Source of the DNA: Oceanobacillus saliphilus
GTDB taxonomy: Bacteria; Bacillota; Bacilli; Bacillales; Amphibacillaceae
Direction of reading: 5' to 3'
Assembly: GCF_023522835.1 (NCBI RefSeq)
Contig: NZ_JALCZU010000002.1
Span: forward strand, 531,111 to 595,110
Length of the DNA: 64,000 nucleotides
Positions 1 through 8,029 of this stretch are shown here, in pieces. The position numbers and the translations under genes were made by a program. The notes beneath the pieces were generated by a model. It saw only the letters and a list, made by a program, of their open reading frames with translations, was not told the origin of the DNA and searched no databases. Every line of letters begins with the position of its first letter. The first letter of the stretch is position 1.

Positions 1-365
1 TCTATAATCATATGGTAAGAACGATACCCACTGTCTTTCTTATTTGCGATATAATCTTTTTCTTCCACAATTTTAAAATCATTGCGGCTTCTCAGCATGT
101 TAACGATTGTATATATATCATCCACGAATTGACAAACAACACGAACACCTGCAATATCCTGAATCTCTTTTTCGATATCCTGAAGGGGGATGTTTCTTAA
201 TTCCGCCTTTTCGAGAATACTGGGAACCGGCTTGACTCGCGCCGTCACAAATTCAATCGGAGAATGACTTTCTTCATGTTCAAATTGTGACCGCATTCCT
301 TTAAGTTTTACTTTTAATTCCTCGATAACCTGTTTATAAGGAGCAAGGATAGCTTCCCAATTCAT
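1..365 (-). CDS. relQ: Small alarmone synthetase RelQ, N-terminal part (cut by window edge)
   Basis: This is the first ~121 residues of a small alarmone synthetase, which makes (p)ppGpp from GTP/GDP and ATP. I read it directly on the minus strand. It starts MNWEAILAPYK at 365, has the family's N-terminal helix, the conserved DIAGVRVVCQF stretch and the substrate-binding SGYRSYHMII motif, where the window ends. RelQ/YjbM proteins are usually about 210 residues, so roughly 90 are missing beyond base 1. It is divergent from yjbK, the same neighbourhood as in B. subtilis (yjbK-yjbL-yjbM), although here yjbL is absent. No hydrolase (HD) domain is visible in the part present. Identification is secure; activity cannot be judged from a fragment. 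Confidence 0.92.
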   Translation of the reverse strand, partial: MNWEAILAPYKQVIEELKVKLKGMRSQFEHEESHSPIEFVTARVKPVPSILEKAELRNIPLQDIEKEIQDIAGVRVVCQFVDDIYTIVNMLRSRNDFKIVEEKDYIANKKDSGYRSYHMII

Positions 366-504
366 TAAAATCACCCTTACATTATTTCAAATAATAGCCA
401 TATCTATTTTACCATACAGACTGAAAATGGCTAATCTTTGCATTGACGTTATTCTTTAGCCATAATAAATCTACCTACTTATTTAATACTGGGGGACATA
501 ATTC

Positions 505-1077
505 ATGACACAGGAAATAGAAATTGAATATAAGAACTTATTGACGAAGGAGGAATACGAGCGGTTACTTCACAGCCTCCCCTTTCCAGAAGAAGGAAAA
601 AAGCAAATCAATCACTACTTTGAAACAGAGGATTTCGCACTGAAACGTTTTGGTTGTGCACTTCGAATAAGAGAAAAAGATGGAAAATTTCAATTAACAT
701 TGAAAGAACCGCATCCAGAGGGACTGCTTGAAACGCACGATTGGCTGACAGATCAAGAGGCTAAAAGCTGGCTTGAAGGAAATATCATTCCGAAAGAACA
801 TACAGAAAAACAGTTACTGAAAAAAAATATGCAACTTGAAAAACTCCAATATTGTGGAAATCTGACAACATTAAGAAGAGAAATCGCCTACCACGATGTC
901 TTGCTTGTGCTTGATTACAGTACGTATCTTGAAATGGAAGACTATGAATTCGAACTGGAAGCTACGTCAAAGGAAAGTGGAATCCGAATATTTCAGCAAG
1001 TTCTTGAACAACATGCTATTGAGAAAAAAAATACGCCAAACAAGATTGAAAGATTTTTCCATTCTATTGGAAAATAG
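505..1077 (+). CDS. yjbK: CYTH-domain protein YjbK (triphosphate tunnel metalloenzyme family)
   Basis: A 190-residue CYTH-fold protein. The N-terminal ExExK signature of triphosphate tunnel enzymes is present as EIEYK at residues 6-10. Alternating acidic and basic strands follow (for example RIREKDG, LTLKEP, ELEATS), as expected for the charged tunnel that binds a triphosphate and metal. Family members hydrolyse inorganic triphosphate or act as adenylyl cyclases; the bacterial YjbK group has no firmly assigned role. The start at 505 is preceded by GGGGGAC. It sits divergently next to relQ, as in B. subtilis, so a link with nucleotide or polyphosphate metabolism is plausible but inferred. No terminator is visible directly after it. 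Confidence 0.88.
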   Translation: MTQEIEIEYKNLLTKEEYERLLHSLPFPEEGKKQINHYFETEDFALKRFGCALRIREKDGKFQLTLKEPHPEGLLETHDWLTDQEAKSWLEGNIIPKEHTEKQLLKKNMQLEKLQYCGNLTTLRREIAYHDVLLVLDYSTYLEMEDYEFELEATSKESGIRIFQQVLEQHAIEKKNTPNKIERFFHSIGK

Positions 1078-1493
1078 GTATATTTAACTATTCCTAAATC
1101 AATTTTGTTGCTCATCCAATCATCCGTTGCTAGAATATATACAAAGACAAAACAAAATGAAATAAAACGAATACGCGGGTTAGGGGTGAAAATGGTTCGA
1201 ATGTTGCCGTACAAGCGCGATGATGTTAACCGAACATCTACCAAGATTAAGATGAACGAGGTGTTAGCCACCGAGAATCTTATGCTTTGGAGGGAATAAA
1301 ACATGCCTCCATAGAGATTGCCCGTGTTATGCGCAAGAGCTGTTCCTATTCGCCCTTCGCATTTGAGCCGCTTGTCTTATCGAACAAAGGTTACAGGAAG
1401 CCTAGACGTTCCTGATTGCTGGAAGACGCTGTTTCAGCAGGATAAAACGATAGCCAAATTGTCATACCCTCTTATTTACTAAGGAGAGTTGTT
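1078..1493. other. 416-bp stretch without a convincing gene
   Basis: Between yjbK and yjbI, where B. subtilis carries yjbJ. No frame has a good start plus ribosome binding site. The part at about 1310-1440 is visibly richer in G+C than the surrounding spacers and has a hairpin at about 1418-1440 (arms TGCTGGAA / TTTCAGCA). Short open stretches exist on both strands in shifting frames, which could be a decayed gene or a structured RNA. I recognise neither. Confidence 0.4.
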
Positions 1494-1880
1494 ATGGAGC
1501 AGATTCAACAGCGCAACATTTACGAAGCCATTGGCGGATTCGAAACAATCGAAACGTTAGTGAATGCCTTTTATAAACGAGTAGCAAAGCATCCTAAATT
1601 AATTCCCATTTTCCCAGAAGATTTAACGGAAACCGCCAGGAAACAAAGTCTTTTCTTAACACAATTTTTCGGGGGTCCAAGACTTTATGAAGAAGAGCGG
1701 GGCCATCCAATGATGAGAAGGCGGCATTTGCCATTTGAAATCACACCTTCAAGAAGAGACGCCTGGCTTGCATGTATGGCAGAGGCATTAGACGAAGCAG
1801 AAATCAAAGAACCATATCGTACAGCTATTTTTGAAAAATTGACCCTTACTGCAAACCACATGATGAACACGCCGGAATAA
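1494..1880 (+). CDS. yjbI: Group II truncated haemoglobin YjbI
   Basis: A 128-residue single-domain truncated haemoglobin (trHbO type). It binds haem and O2 and is thought to act in oxygen or peroxide chemistry in the cytoplasm. Key residues are visible: Tyr27 at position B10 (NAFYKRV), proximal His78 in RRRHLPF, and the group II hallmark Trp91 (G8) in RDAWLACM. Length is normal. The start is ATG with AAGGAGAG six bases upstream. It is followed after 18 bp by spxH, apparently in one operon, the same pairing as in B. subtilis. YjbI has been linked to SpxH function through the yjbIH operon; that link is from the family literature, not visible here. Confidence 0.93.
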   Translation: MEQIQQRNIYEAIGGFETIETLVNAFYKRVAKHPKLIPIFPEDLTETARKQSLFLTQFFGGPRLYEEERGHPMMRRRHLPFEITPSRRDAWLACMAEALDEAEIKEPYRTAIFEKLTLTANHMMNTPE

Positions 1881-1898
1881 GAGAAAGGAGAATTCGAT

Positions 1899-2792
1899 GT
1901 GAGTTGGAATCAAACTGGGCTGACAAGCTCTAATCACACAAACACATCGGCCAATTATAGCTATTTTGATTATGTCCAAAAACCGATAGAGATATATGTA
2001 TTTATCGACCCACTTTGTGCAGAGTGCTGGTCGCTGGAACCTTATCTTAAAAAGCTGTCTGTTGAATATGGGAGGTTCTTCACGATTCGCCAAATTGTCA
2101 GCGGACACTTAACTTCATTAAATTCAGATACTTTTGATAAACCGAGAAGATTAAAAGAGATTTGGGAGAAAACTGCAAAACGGACCGGAATGAGCTGTGA
2201 TGGAGATTTATGGGAAGACAATCCTGTCACATATCCTTGGATTGCATCGCTGGCCATCAAAGCTGCCGAACTTCAGGGGAAAAAAGCTGGAAAGCTCTTT
2301 TATCGTAAACTACAGGAGAACTTATTCTTGAAAAAGCAGGATATCTCAAATGAAGTAGTACTCATCCAATGTGCTAAGGAAGCCAACCTGGATATTGAGG
2401 AATTTGAAAAAGATCTCTTTTCTGCTTCCGCACAAAAAGCATTCCAATGTGACTTGAAATTAACAAGGGAAATGGAAGTGGACTATATTCCAACCATTGT
2501 ATTTTTTAATCAAGTTATCGAAGAAGAAGGCATTAAGATTTCAGGACTTTATCCGTATGATATTTATGAACTTGTTTTAATAGAGATGCTGCAGCGCACC
2601 CCCATACCGTCTGTAAAACCACCTTTGGAGTACTTCATGGAGTATTATGGCGTTGTTGGTTCCAAGGAGATCTCCGTTGTGTATGACTGGTCGCTGTCCA
2701 AGACCGAAAAAGAAATGAAAAAACTTCAGTTCAGACAAGTCGTCGAAAGAATCCCTGCAAAATACGGCTCTTTCTGGAAATATATTAGCTAA
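1899..2792 (+). CDS. spxH: Spx-degradation adaptor SpxH (YjbH), DsbA-like thioredoxin fold
   Basis: A 297-residue DsbA-family protein. In Bacillus and Staphylococcus YjbH/SpxH delivers the regulator Spx to ClpXP for degradation, so it sets the disulfide-stress response. The thioredoxin-like CxxC is seen as Cys40-Ala-Glu-Cys43 inside [11 protein letters not shown]. The start must be GTG at 1899: the overlapping ATG at 1897 is immediately followed by TGA, and GAAAGGAG stands nine bases upstream of the GTG. The N-terminal tail before the fold is short. Its target spx lies 5 kb downstream on the other strand. A factor-independent terminator follows the stop. Confidence 0.93.
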   Translation: MSWNQTGLTSSNHTNTSANYSYFDYVQKPIEIYVFIDPLCAECWSLEPYLKKLSVEYGRFFTIRQIVSGHLTSLNSDTFDKPRRLKEIWEKTAKRTGMSCDGDLWEDNPVTYPWIASLAIKAAELQGKKAGKLFYRKLQENLFLKKQDISNEVVLIQCAKEANLDIEEFEKDLFSASAQKAFQCDLKLTREMEVDYIPTIVFFNQVIEEEGIKISGLYPYDIYELVLIEMLQRTPIPSVKPPLEYFMEYYGVVGSKEISVVYDWSLSKTEKEMKKLQFRQVVERIPAKYGSFWKYIS

Positions 2793-2796
2793 TTTT

Positions 2797-2824
2797 AGAA
2801 AGCCTTGTTATAGGGCTTTTTTTT
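2797..2824 (+). terminator. Terminator of yjbI-spxH
   Basis: AAAGCC / GGCTTT hairpin followed by a run of T, directly after the spxH stop codon. Confidence 0.75.
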
Positions 2825-2901
2825 CTTGAGAACAAAAGCGCTGAATCCGGACTTCCTAATTCCGTGAGTCCATTAGCTAACAGGAACTTGCTAAAAAAAG
2901 C

Positions 2902-3023
2902 AAAAAAATAAAGGATATACGGGGCAGCGTATATCCTTATTCCGTCTTTGTATATATACAAAGGGGGATGGGAGAAAGTTTCATGATCAAACAAAAGGGG
3001 TATTTGTTTGTATTTAACTTACA
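2902..3023 (-). ncRNA. roxS: RoxS/RsaE-family small regulatory RNA
   Basis: A roughly 120-nt transcript on the minus strand with a complete transcription unit. A near-consensus sigma-A promoter (TTGAAA, 17 bp, TATTAT at 3029-3057) precedes it, and a strong intrinsic terminator (11-bp perfect stem, 2911-2938) with a U-run ends it. Its body has the features I know from S. aureus RsaE and B. subtilis RoxS: a 5' hairpin with arms CAAACAAA / TTTGTTTG and an exposed loop containing ACCCC, then the unpaired C-rich segment TTTCTCCCATCCCC. Such C-rich motifs pair with Shine-Dalgarno sequences of central-metabolism mRNAs. Location beside yjbH/pepF also agrees with my memory of the staphylococcal locus. 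Identification is by sequence recall; no search was run. The 5' end is estimated from the -10 box. Confidence 0.88.
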
Positions 3024-3028
3024 TTCTT

Positions 3029-3057
3029 ATAATAGCAAGAAGTGTTTTCTTTTTCAA
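3029..3057 (-). promoter_or_regulatory. Sigma-A promoter of roxS
   Basis: On the minus strand TTGAAA (3052-3057), a 17-bp spacer, and TATTAT (3029-3034). Transcription should start near 3022-3024. Confidence 0.8.
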
Positions 3058-3062
3058 CAGTT

Positions 3063-3081
3063 ATGTGCATACATTCACAAA
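3063..3081 (-). promoter_or_regulatory. Overlapping ResD-like and Rex-like sites upstream of roxS
   Basis: Just upstream of the -35 box the minus strand reads TTTGTGAAT, identical to the ResD consensus half-site I know, and the same bases begin TTGTGAATGTATGCACAT, which fits the Rex palindrome TTGTGAA-N4-TTCACAA with two mismatches in the right arm. RoxS is activated by ResDE and repressed by Rex in B. subtilis, so both sites are expected. Binding here is inference. Confidence 0.6.
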
Positions 3082-3262
3082 AAGTTCACTTCTATTACAC
3101 ATTTTATTAACATATACATCTAAAGAGCGGAATGTGGATAAGTCTAAGAACAAAAGCGCGGGGGTCCATTAAGGGACGTCTTGCGGAAATCTCCAATTGA
3201 AAACTGTAGCCTGATTGATTTTTGAAAGCATATTATCTATCTATAGATAGGGAGGGGTTTCA

Positions 3263-3439
3263 TTGCGCGATTTTTTTCCTGTATTCTTTTTGTTTTTGTC
3301 TGTTTTTGCTTTCTTCCTGAACTTACTTGGACTTATGAACCTCATTCCGCTTTATTTCACATTGCCTTTATTTTTCTTATCGATTTATCTAACTTTGTAC
3401 TCCATGTCACATCGAAACGTTTACAGAAGATCAAGATAG
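3263..3439 (+). CDS. Small hydrophobic membrane protein, TTG start
   Basis: A 58-residue frame opening with TTG at 3263, preceded six bases earlier by a strong GGAGGGG. The peptide begins MRDFFPVFF, is almost wholly Phe/Leu/Ile up to about residue 48, giving one long or two short membrane helices, and ends in a basic tail (HRNVYRRSR). A stem-loop terminator begins at its stop codon, which supports a real transcription unit. I do not recognise the family. It sits between roxS and the 3' end of pepF. The strong ribosome binding site, terminator and amphipathic end make a small membrane protein more likely than chance. Confidence 0.6.
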   Translation: MRDFFPVFFLFLSVFAFFLNLLGLMNLIPLYFTLPLFFLSIYLTLYSMSHRNVYRRSR

Positions 3440-3475
3440 GGGAACCGGCTACAATGAGCTGGCTCCCCTATTTTT
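3436..3475 (+). terminator. Terminator after the small membrane protein
   Basis: Hairpin ATAGGGGAACCGGCT / AGCTGGCTCCCCTAT with two mismatches, followed by TTTTT. The left arm includes the stop codon of the small gene. Confidence 0.75.
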
Positions 3476-3518
3476 AACTGTTAAAATTGATTCAGATGCA
3501 ATAACTCACCCTACCTTC

Positions 3519-5330
3519 TTAACCTAACAGCAATTTCTCCATTTCATTCAGTTTTTCTTCAAATACATCAAGTGCATCCAATATTGGTTGTTTGGATGTC
3601 ATATCAACGCCTGCTTTTTTCAGTACTTCAATTGGATAATCACTGCTTCCTGCTTTAAGGAAATCAAGATAGCGATCGACCGATCCATCTGTGCCTTCTA
3701 GAATATTGCTTGCAAGGGCCGTTGCAGCAGAATATCCTGTTGCATATTGATATACATAGTAATTGTAATAAAAGTGAGGGATTCTCGCCCATTCCAAACC
3801 GATTTCTTCATCGGAAACAACTGCTTCACCATAATATTTTTTATTAAGCTCATAGTAAATTTCAGTCAGTTTATCTGCAGTCAATGCTTCCCCATTTTGT
3901 GCTCTTACATGTATATCATGTTCAAATTCAGCAAACATGGTCTGACGGAAAACAGTTCCACGGAATCCTTCGAGAAAATGATTCAAAATATATAGCTTTT
4001 GCTTCTCATCTTCAAGATTTTTCAACAGATAATCATTCAGCAAGGCTTCATTTGTCGTGGAGGCAACCTCAGCTACAAAGATCGAATAATTCCCATATCG
4101 ATACGGCTGGTTCTTTCTTGTTAAATAGCTATGAACGGAGTGACCTAATTCATGGGCAAGGGTAAATGTATTGTTTACATCATCCTGCCAGTTCATCAAA
4201 ATATAAGGGTTTGTGCCATATGCTCCAGAGGAATATGCGCCACTGCGTTTACCTTTATTCTCTTCCACATCGATCCAGCGGTTTTCAAAGCCTTCTTTCA
4301 GGATGGCTGCATAATCGCTACCCAATGGATTTAGTCCATTTAAAACATAGTCTTTTGCCTGCTCATAGGAAACCTTCATTTCCACGTCTTTTACAAGTGG
4401 GGTATACAGATCATACATATGAAGTTCATCAACACCCAATACTTTTTTACGCAACTCTGTATAACGATGGAGCAGCGGTAATTTTTCATGAACAGCTTCC
4501 ACCAGATTATCGTATACCTGCTCCGGAATATTATTATTATCCAATGCCGATTGGCGGGCAGATTCATAATTTCTGATCTTCGCTGAGAAATTATGCGTTT
4601 TTACATTCCCACTCAATGTTGATGCAAAGGTATTTTTAAATTTCCCATACGTATCATATACCGCTTTGAAGGCATCTTCTCTTACGCGGCGATCTTTTGA
4701 CTCCAGGAATGTGGAATATCTACCATGTGTAACATCCACCTCTTCCCCGTCCTCATTTTTGATTGCCGGAAAAGTCAGGTCCGCGTTATTCAGCATGCCA
4801 AATGTTGTAGCTGAACTCGACATAGGTTCTGAAGCTTCCGCTAGTAAAGCCTCTTCCCTTTCACTCAAAACATGTGGACGTTGACGATTGATTTCATCCA
4901 ATACTTTTTTGTATAATTTCAGTTCTTCTTTTTCTTCCAAAAAACGATTAATTTTTTCCTCATCCATTTTAAGCACTTCAGGTACAATATAGCTCATTGC
5001 ACTTGATGCAAATGTAAGGACAGTTTCTGCCTGTGAATTCATTCCTTGATAAAATGAATTGGTTGTATCCTGGTCATACCGCATGTGCGAATATGTATAT
5101 AATTTGCCAAGGCGTTCAGATAGCGCATCCTGCAGTTTAAGCAAATCATATAATGTATCAGCAGATTCGGACAATTTCCCTTTGTATTGCTCTACTTTTG
5201 GAATTTCTTGTTGTAATTCTTTTAATTCTGCCTGCCATTGTTCATCTGTTGTAAAGATATCTTCTAGTCTCCATGTAGAATCTAATGGTACTTCACTGCG
5301 CTTAGGCAATTCTTTTGTAGATTTGGCCAT
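3519..5330 (-). CDS. pepF: Oligoendopeptidase F (M3 family)
   Basis: A 603-residue cytoplasmic zinc metallopeptidase that cleaves short peptides. The HExxH zinc motif is seen as HELGH in TLAHELGHSVHS near residue 390, with the conserved downstream glutamate in FVAEVASTTNE. Length fits PepF. I place the start at MAKSTKE (5330): an in-frame ATG lies 21 bp upstream but the AAAGGAGG sits between the two and is spaced correctly only for 5330. It lies downstream of coiA on the same strand with an 83-bp gap; B. subtilis has the same order (mecA, coiA, pepF). A second M3 peptidase is encoded at 46258-48072. Confidence 0.93.
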   Translation of the reverse strand: MAKSTKELPKRSEVPLDSTWRLEDIFTTDEQWQAELKELQQEIPKVEQYKGKLSESADTLYDLLKLQDALSERLGKLYTYSHMRYDQDTTNSFYQGMNSQAETVLTFASSAMSYIVPEVLKMDEEKINRFLEEKEELKLYKKVLDEINRQRPHVLSEREEALLAEASEPMSSSATTFGMLNNADLTFPAIKNEDGEEVDVTHGRYSTFLESKDRRVREDAFKAVYDTYGKFKNTFASTLSGNVKTHNFSAKIRNYESARQSALDNNNIPEQVYDNLVEAVHEKLPLLHRYTELRKKVLGVDELHMYDLYTPLVKDVEMKVSYEQAKDYVLNGLNPLGSDYAAILKEGFENRWIDVEENKGKRSGAYSSGAYGTNPYILMNWQDDVNNTFTLAHELGHSVHSYLTRKNQPYRYGNYSIFVAEVASTTNEALLNDYLLKNLEDEKQKLYILNHFLEGFRGTVFRQTMFAEFEHDIHVRAQNGEALTADKLTEIYYELNKKYYGEAVVSDEEIGLEWARIPHFYYNYYVYQYATGYSAATALASNILEGTDGSVDRYLDFLKAGSSDYPIEVLKKAGVDMTSKQPILDALDVFEEKLNEMEKLLLG

Positions 5331-5433
5331 GCATAATTCCTCCTTTAGCACTCTATATACTATTATTTCTAGACTTTCTTAAAAATACCTTCAAAAAGCC
5401 GTATATTAGTTAGTATAACGAAACATGATTGAT

Positions 5434-6627
5434 TCATGCTCGTATTTTGTCCAAGTTATGGGAAAATAATTGTTGTAAAAGTAATTGATCGCCATTCATT
5501 GCTTCTTCTATAGTTTTATATCGTTGTAAGTGCTGGATTTTTTTAAAAGTCGTTGCGGAAATTTTCTGGATGTAATTCAATTGTTCTAATAGATGAAGAT
5601 ATTGATCGATCGGATTTTCAATGGATGAAATGAGCGGAAATAGCGAAGGTTTTAAAATTTGATTTTTAAAAATGTGTTTACAGTTTTGGATACTGAAGGT
5701 TCCACCGATCGGTACTGGATCGATTATTTCCATACAAATCTTACTTTGCCAGTTCCATAAGGGAGTTTTCATTCGATGCTGGGAGTTTACCGGAAGGAAA
5801 ATTACGGATGGAAGGTTCTGCGTATGAAAGCCTTTATCGTATAGCCATTTGCGCCAGGTCAATTCATTTCCATACAACCTCTTTACTGGCCTTAATCTAA
5901 AATTCCGTTTCTCTTTTATCCACTGATCTAACATTTCCTTTTGGGAGAAGAAATTCAGTTGAAACATTTCCTGGAACTTCATCTGTTCAAGTGCTTTAAC
6001 ATTTATTTTACCAATAGCTTTTGAATTTCTGGCTATCAAAATATGACTGATAATGGCAATTTGTGAAGTGTGGGGATGAAAGTAGTATACGATTTGCGGT
6101 GATTCAGAAGTGTGTTGATGGATGAACTGACATGTAAATTGGTCAATCCTGAAACTATTTGCACCGTAACGCGTAAAATTATTGGCGCCGACGATCCAGA
6201 TTGGGAAAATTCCAGCCGCTTTATATCCTTCATTACGCTGCCTTATTTCTTCTGTTGATATGCGTGCACATTGAAATTCAACGGCAATTTTCTTACTGTT
6301 TACGGATAGCAGAATGTCCGGCCGCTGCTGGATTTCTGACAAATAGGCTTCTAATGTGACTTCCATTTTATATTTCTTGAACCAATGGTATAGCAAAAGT
6401 TTACCCTGCTCGTGATAAATTCCTTCTCCCCCTTCACGTGAGGGGCAATCTGAACTGGATTGATGGGCAAAATGCGGTACCATTTTATTTCCTGCTTTCA
6501 TAATGACAGGATTTTCACAAACCGGACAATAAAACGTCTCCCCTTCCCCTCTTATTTTTTCAATAGCTTCACGTTTCAATGAAGCAAGTGTAAGAACACT
6601 TCCATTTTTATTTTTTGCCTGCAGCAT
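5434..6627 (-). CDS. coiA: Competence protein CoiA
   Basis: A 397-residue CoiA family protein, needed for processing or recombining incoming DNA during transformation. The N-terminal zinc-finger-like region is visible: FYCPVCENPVIMKAG, then HFAH and a further Cys (SSSDC). It is followed by the nuclease-like core PDILLSVNSKKIAVEFQC (a D...E-x-Q pattern) and a long helical C-terminus. The start at 6627 (MLQAKNK) has AAAGAGGTGG upstream; the frame is open another 75 bp but without a ribosome binding site. The upstream spacer carries a copy of an interspersed repeat. It lies between mecA and pepF as in B. subtilis. I saw no clear paired ComK boxes upstream. Confidence 0.93.
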   Translation of the reverse strand: MLQAKNKNGSVLTLASLKREAIEKIRGEGETFYCPVCENPVIMKAGNKMVPHFAHQSSSDCPSREGGEGIYHEQGKLLLYHWFKKYKMEVTLEAYLSEIQQRPDILLSVNSKKIAVEFQCARISTEEIRQRNEGYKAAGIFPIWIVGANNFTRYGANSFRIDQFTCQFIHQHTSESPQIVYYFHPHTSQIAIISHILIARNSKAIGKINVKALEQMKFQEMFQLNFFSQKEMLDQWIKEKRNFRLRPVKRLYGNELTWRKWLYDKGFHTQNLPSVIFLPVNSQHRMKTPLWNWQSKICMEIIDPVPIGGTFSIQNCKHIFKNQILKPSLFPLISSIENPIDQYLHLLEQLNYIQKISATTFKKIQHLQRYKTIEEAMNGDQLLLQQLFSHNLDKIRA

Positions 6628-6707
6628 AAAACCACCTCTTTCTCCGGTTATAATTCGACAAAGATGGGTAAAATCCTGCTTAGAAATCTTGACATTCGCC
6701 AAAAATT

Positions 6708-6741
6708 CTAAGCAAATGCCTTAACTGCACGTATGCAAGTA
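6708..6741. repeat. Interspersed repeat A, copy 1
   Basis: Short element in the mecA-coiA spacer with core CTTAACTGCACGTATGCAAG. The 26-bp core at 6716-6741 matches the core at 41189-41214 in 24 positions; a shorter third copy lies at 14541-14562. Confidence 0.65.
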
Positions 6742-6750
6742 CTTATATAC

Positions 6751-6782
6751 AAAAAAAAGAGACATTCTTTTTTTAGAATGCC
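6751..6782 (-). terminator. Terminator of mecA
   Basis: On the minus strand GCATTCT / AGAATGT hairpin followed by CTC and eight T, overlapping the last bases of mecA. Confidence 0.8.
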
Positions 6783-7480
6783 TACACTTCAACAGGGAAA
6801 TAGGATCTCACTTGTGAAAATGTATCTGTTTCAAAGATTTTCTTACCATACTCATCCAACAGATGTACCGAAATATCCGAATCGTTGGCAAATTCGAGTA
6901 CCTGGCTGATTACGTCTTCCTGCTTCTGATCATCAAGCACATCGTGAGAAAATTCCATATACAAATAGTACGTGTCGTTATAATGGTAAAGCGTTTCTTC
7001 GCCAAAATCGGCCAATTCGCTGAAATAATGACTTAATTGGATTAAATCTTCAAAATCATCAAATTCCACAATAATCCATAAGTTCTCATCAATCAAATCA
7101 TCCGTTTCTTCCTCTGAACGGATTGAACTAACATTTTTGCCGAATTTGTCCTCAAGTAAACTTTCAATTTTCTCGTCAACTGGAAGCTCAAGACTATTAC
7201 CTTCTTCTGTTTCCAGTTCCAGATTTTGTCCATTTTTGGAAACTTTCGCTTTCGTAACTACTATTTCAAGCCCTTTTTCCATAGCCTGAACCTGAATCCA
7301 TAATGGCCCATCAGGACTAAAGTCTTCTTTATAATTTACTTCCTCCATCATTTGCCAAAAAAGCTGTTCACTACGTTCGCGGTTGTACCAGATTTCTTCA
7401 CGTTCAAACCCAAGATCTTCAATATCAATATAAGAAATATAAAATTTTATTGTATTTTCATTAATTCTTTCTATTTCCAT
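6782..7480 (-). CDS. mecA: Adaptor protein MecA
   Basis: A 232-residue adaptor that brings substrates, above all the competence factor ComK, to the ClpCP protease, and also modulates Spx and Spo0A activity. Order: N-terminal substrate-binding domain (about 1-90, starting MEIERINENTIKFYIS), an acidic linker (about 110-130, EEETDDLIDEN), then the C-terminal ClpC-binding domain that starts WIIVEFDDFEDLI. Strongly acidic overall, normal length for MecA. AGGGAGAG stands before the ATG. Both known partners ComK (43150-43671) and Spx (next gene upstream) are encoded in this window. Between it and spx B. subtilis has yjbE; here only a 549-bp spacer remains. Confidence 0.95.
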   Translation of the reverse strand: MEIERINENTIKFYISYIDIEDLGFEREEIWYNRERSEQLFWQMMEEVNYKEDFSPDGPLWIQVQAMEKGLEIVVTKAKVSKNGQNLELETEEGNSLELPVDEKIESLLEDKFGKNVSSIRSEEETDDLIDENLWIIVEFDDFEDLIQLSHYFSELADFGEETLYHYNDTYYLYMEFSHDVLDDQKQEDVISQVLEFANDSDISVHLLDEYGKKIFETDTFSQVRSYFPVEV

Positions 7481-8029
7481 TTCTTTCTCTCCCTTCAGAT
7501 TAAAAAAAATAGTAGCTGTTTCATCCTTCTAGAGAATCTCCCTGAGGTCACTTTTAAGGAAAAACAGTTTAAATGGAAGAGACAACTTCACCATTAATTA
7601 TAATCATGAACGTTCTGTCTGCATATAAATTTTATTACCCTTTAAATTACAACTTTAACCATCTCTACTCGTATACTTACTACTATTGTATGATAGTTTA
7701 CTGCATCTTGGAAATTAATATGCCTATAAAAAGCAATTAAAAAAACTGCTGAATTCCAAGGAAACAAATAGGATAGTTAGTATGATATTTTAAACTATTT
7801 TTACAGTTTTGTCACCATTAATTTAGACAAACTGTTTTATTTTAAAATCTGACAGATTGGGCGTAGAAGTTTAGAAAACGAAAGCAAATGATTAAGTCGC
7901 TGGACGAATGACTTTGTTACACTTCTGTAGACAGGCAAATTTATTTTTTACCTGTCAAAGCAAAAGACGCAGTTCCAAAAGGAACGTGCGTCTTCAATAT
8001 ATAAATGTTATATACGTTTTCAAAAAGGA
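7481..8029. other. 549-bp spacer between spx and mecA
   Basis: Very A+T-rich. It holds the spx terminator (7962-7996), another hairpin just beyond it with arms ACAGG / CCTGT (about 7931-7955), and presumably the mecA promoter; on the minus strand a TATAAT is visible near 7600 without a good -35. No coding frame with a ribosome binding site was found. The yjbE gene found at this position in B. subtilis is missing. Confidence 0.5.
7962..7996 (-). terminator. Terminator of spx
   Basis: On the minus strand AAGACGC-A-CGTTCC / GGAACTGCGTCTT stem with a TTTT tail, about 35 bases after the spx stop. Confidence 0.8.

Noticed and set aside
993-1304. Minus-strand 103-residue ORF over the yjbK end
   Set aside because: Overlaps yjbK, no RBS, composition not protein-like.
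2785-2994. Minus-strand 69-residue ORF
   Set aside because: It covers the roxS terminator and sRNA body; the RNA explains the sequence better.
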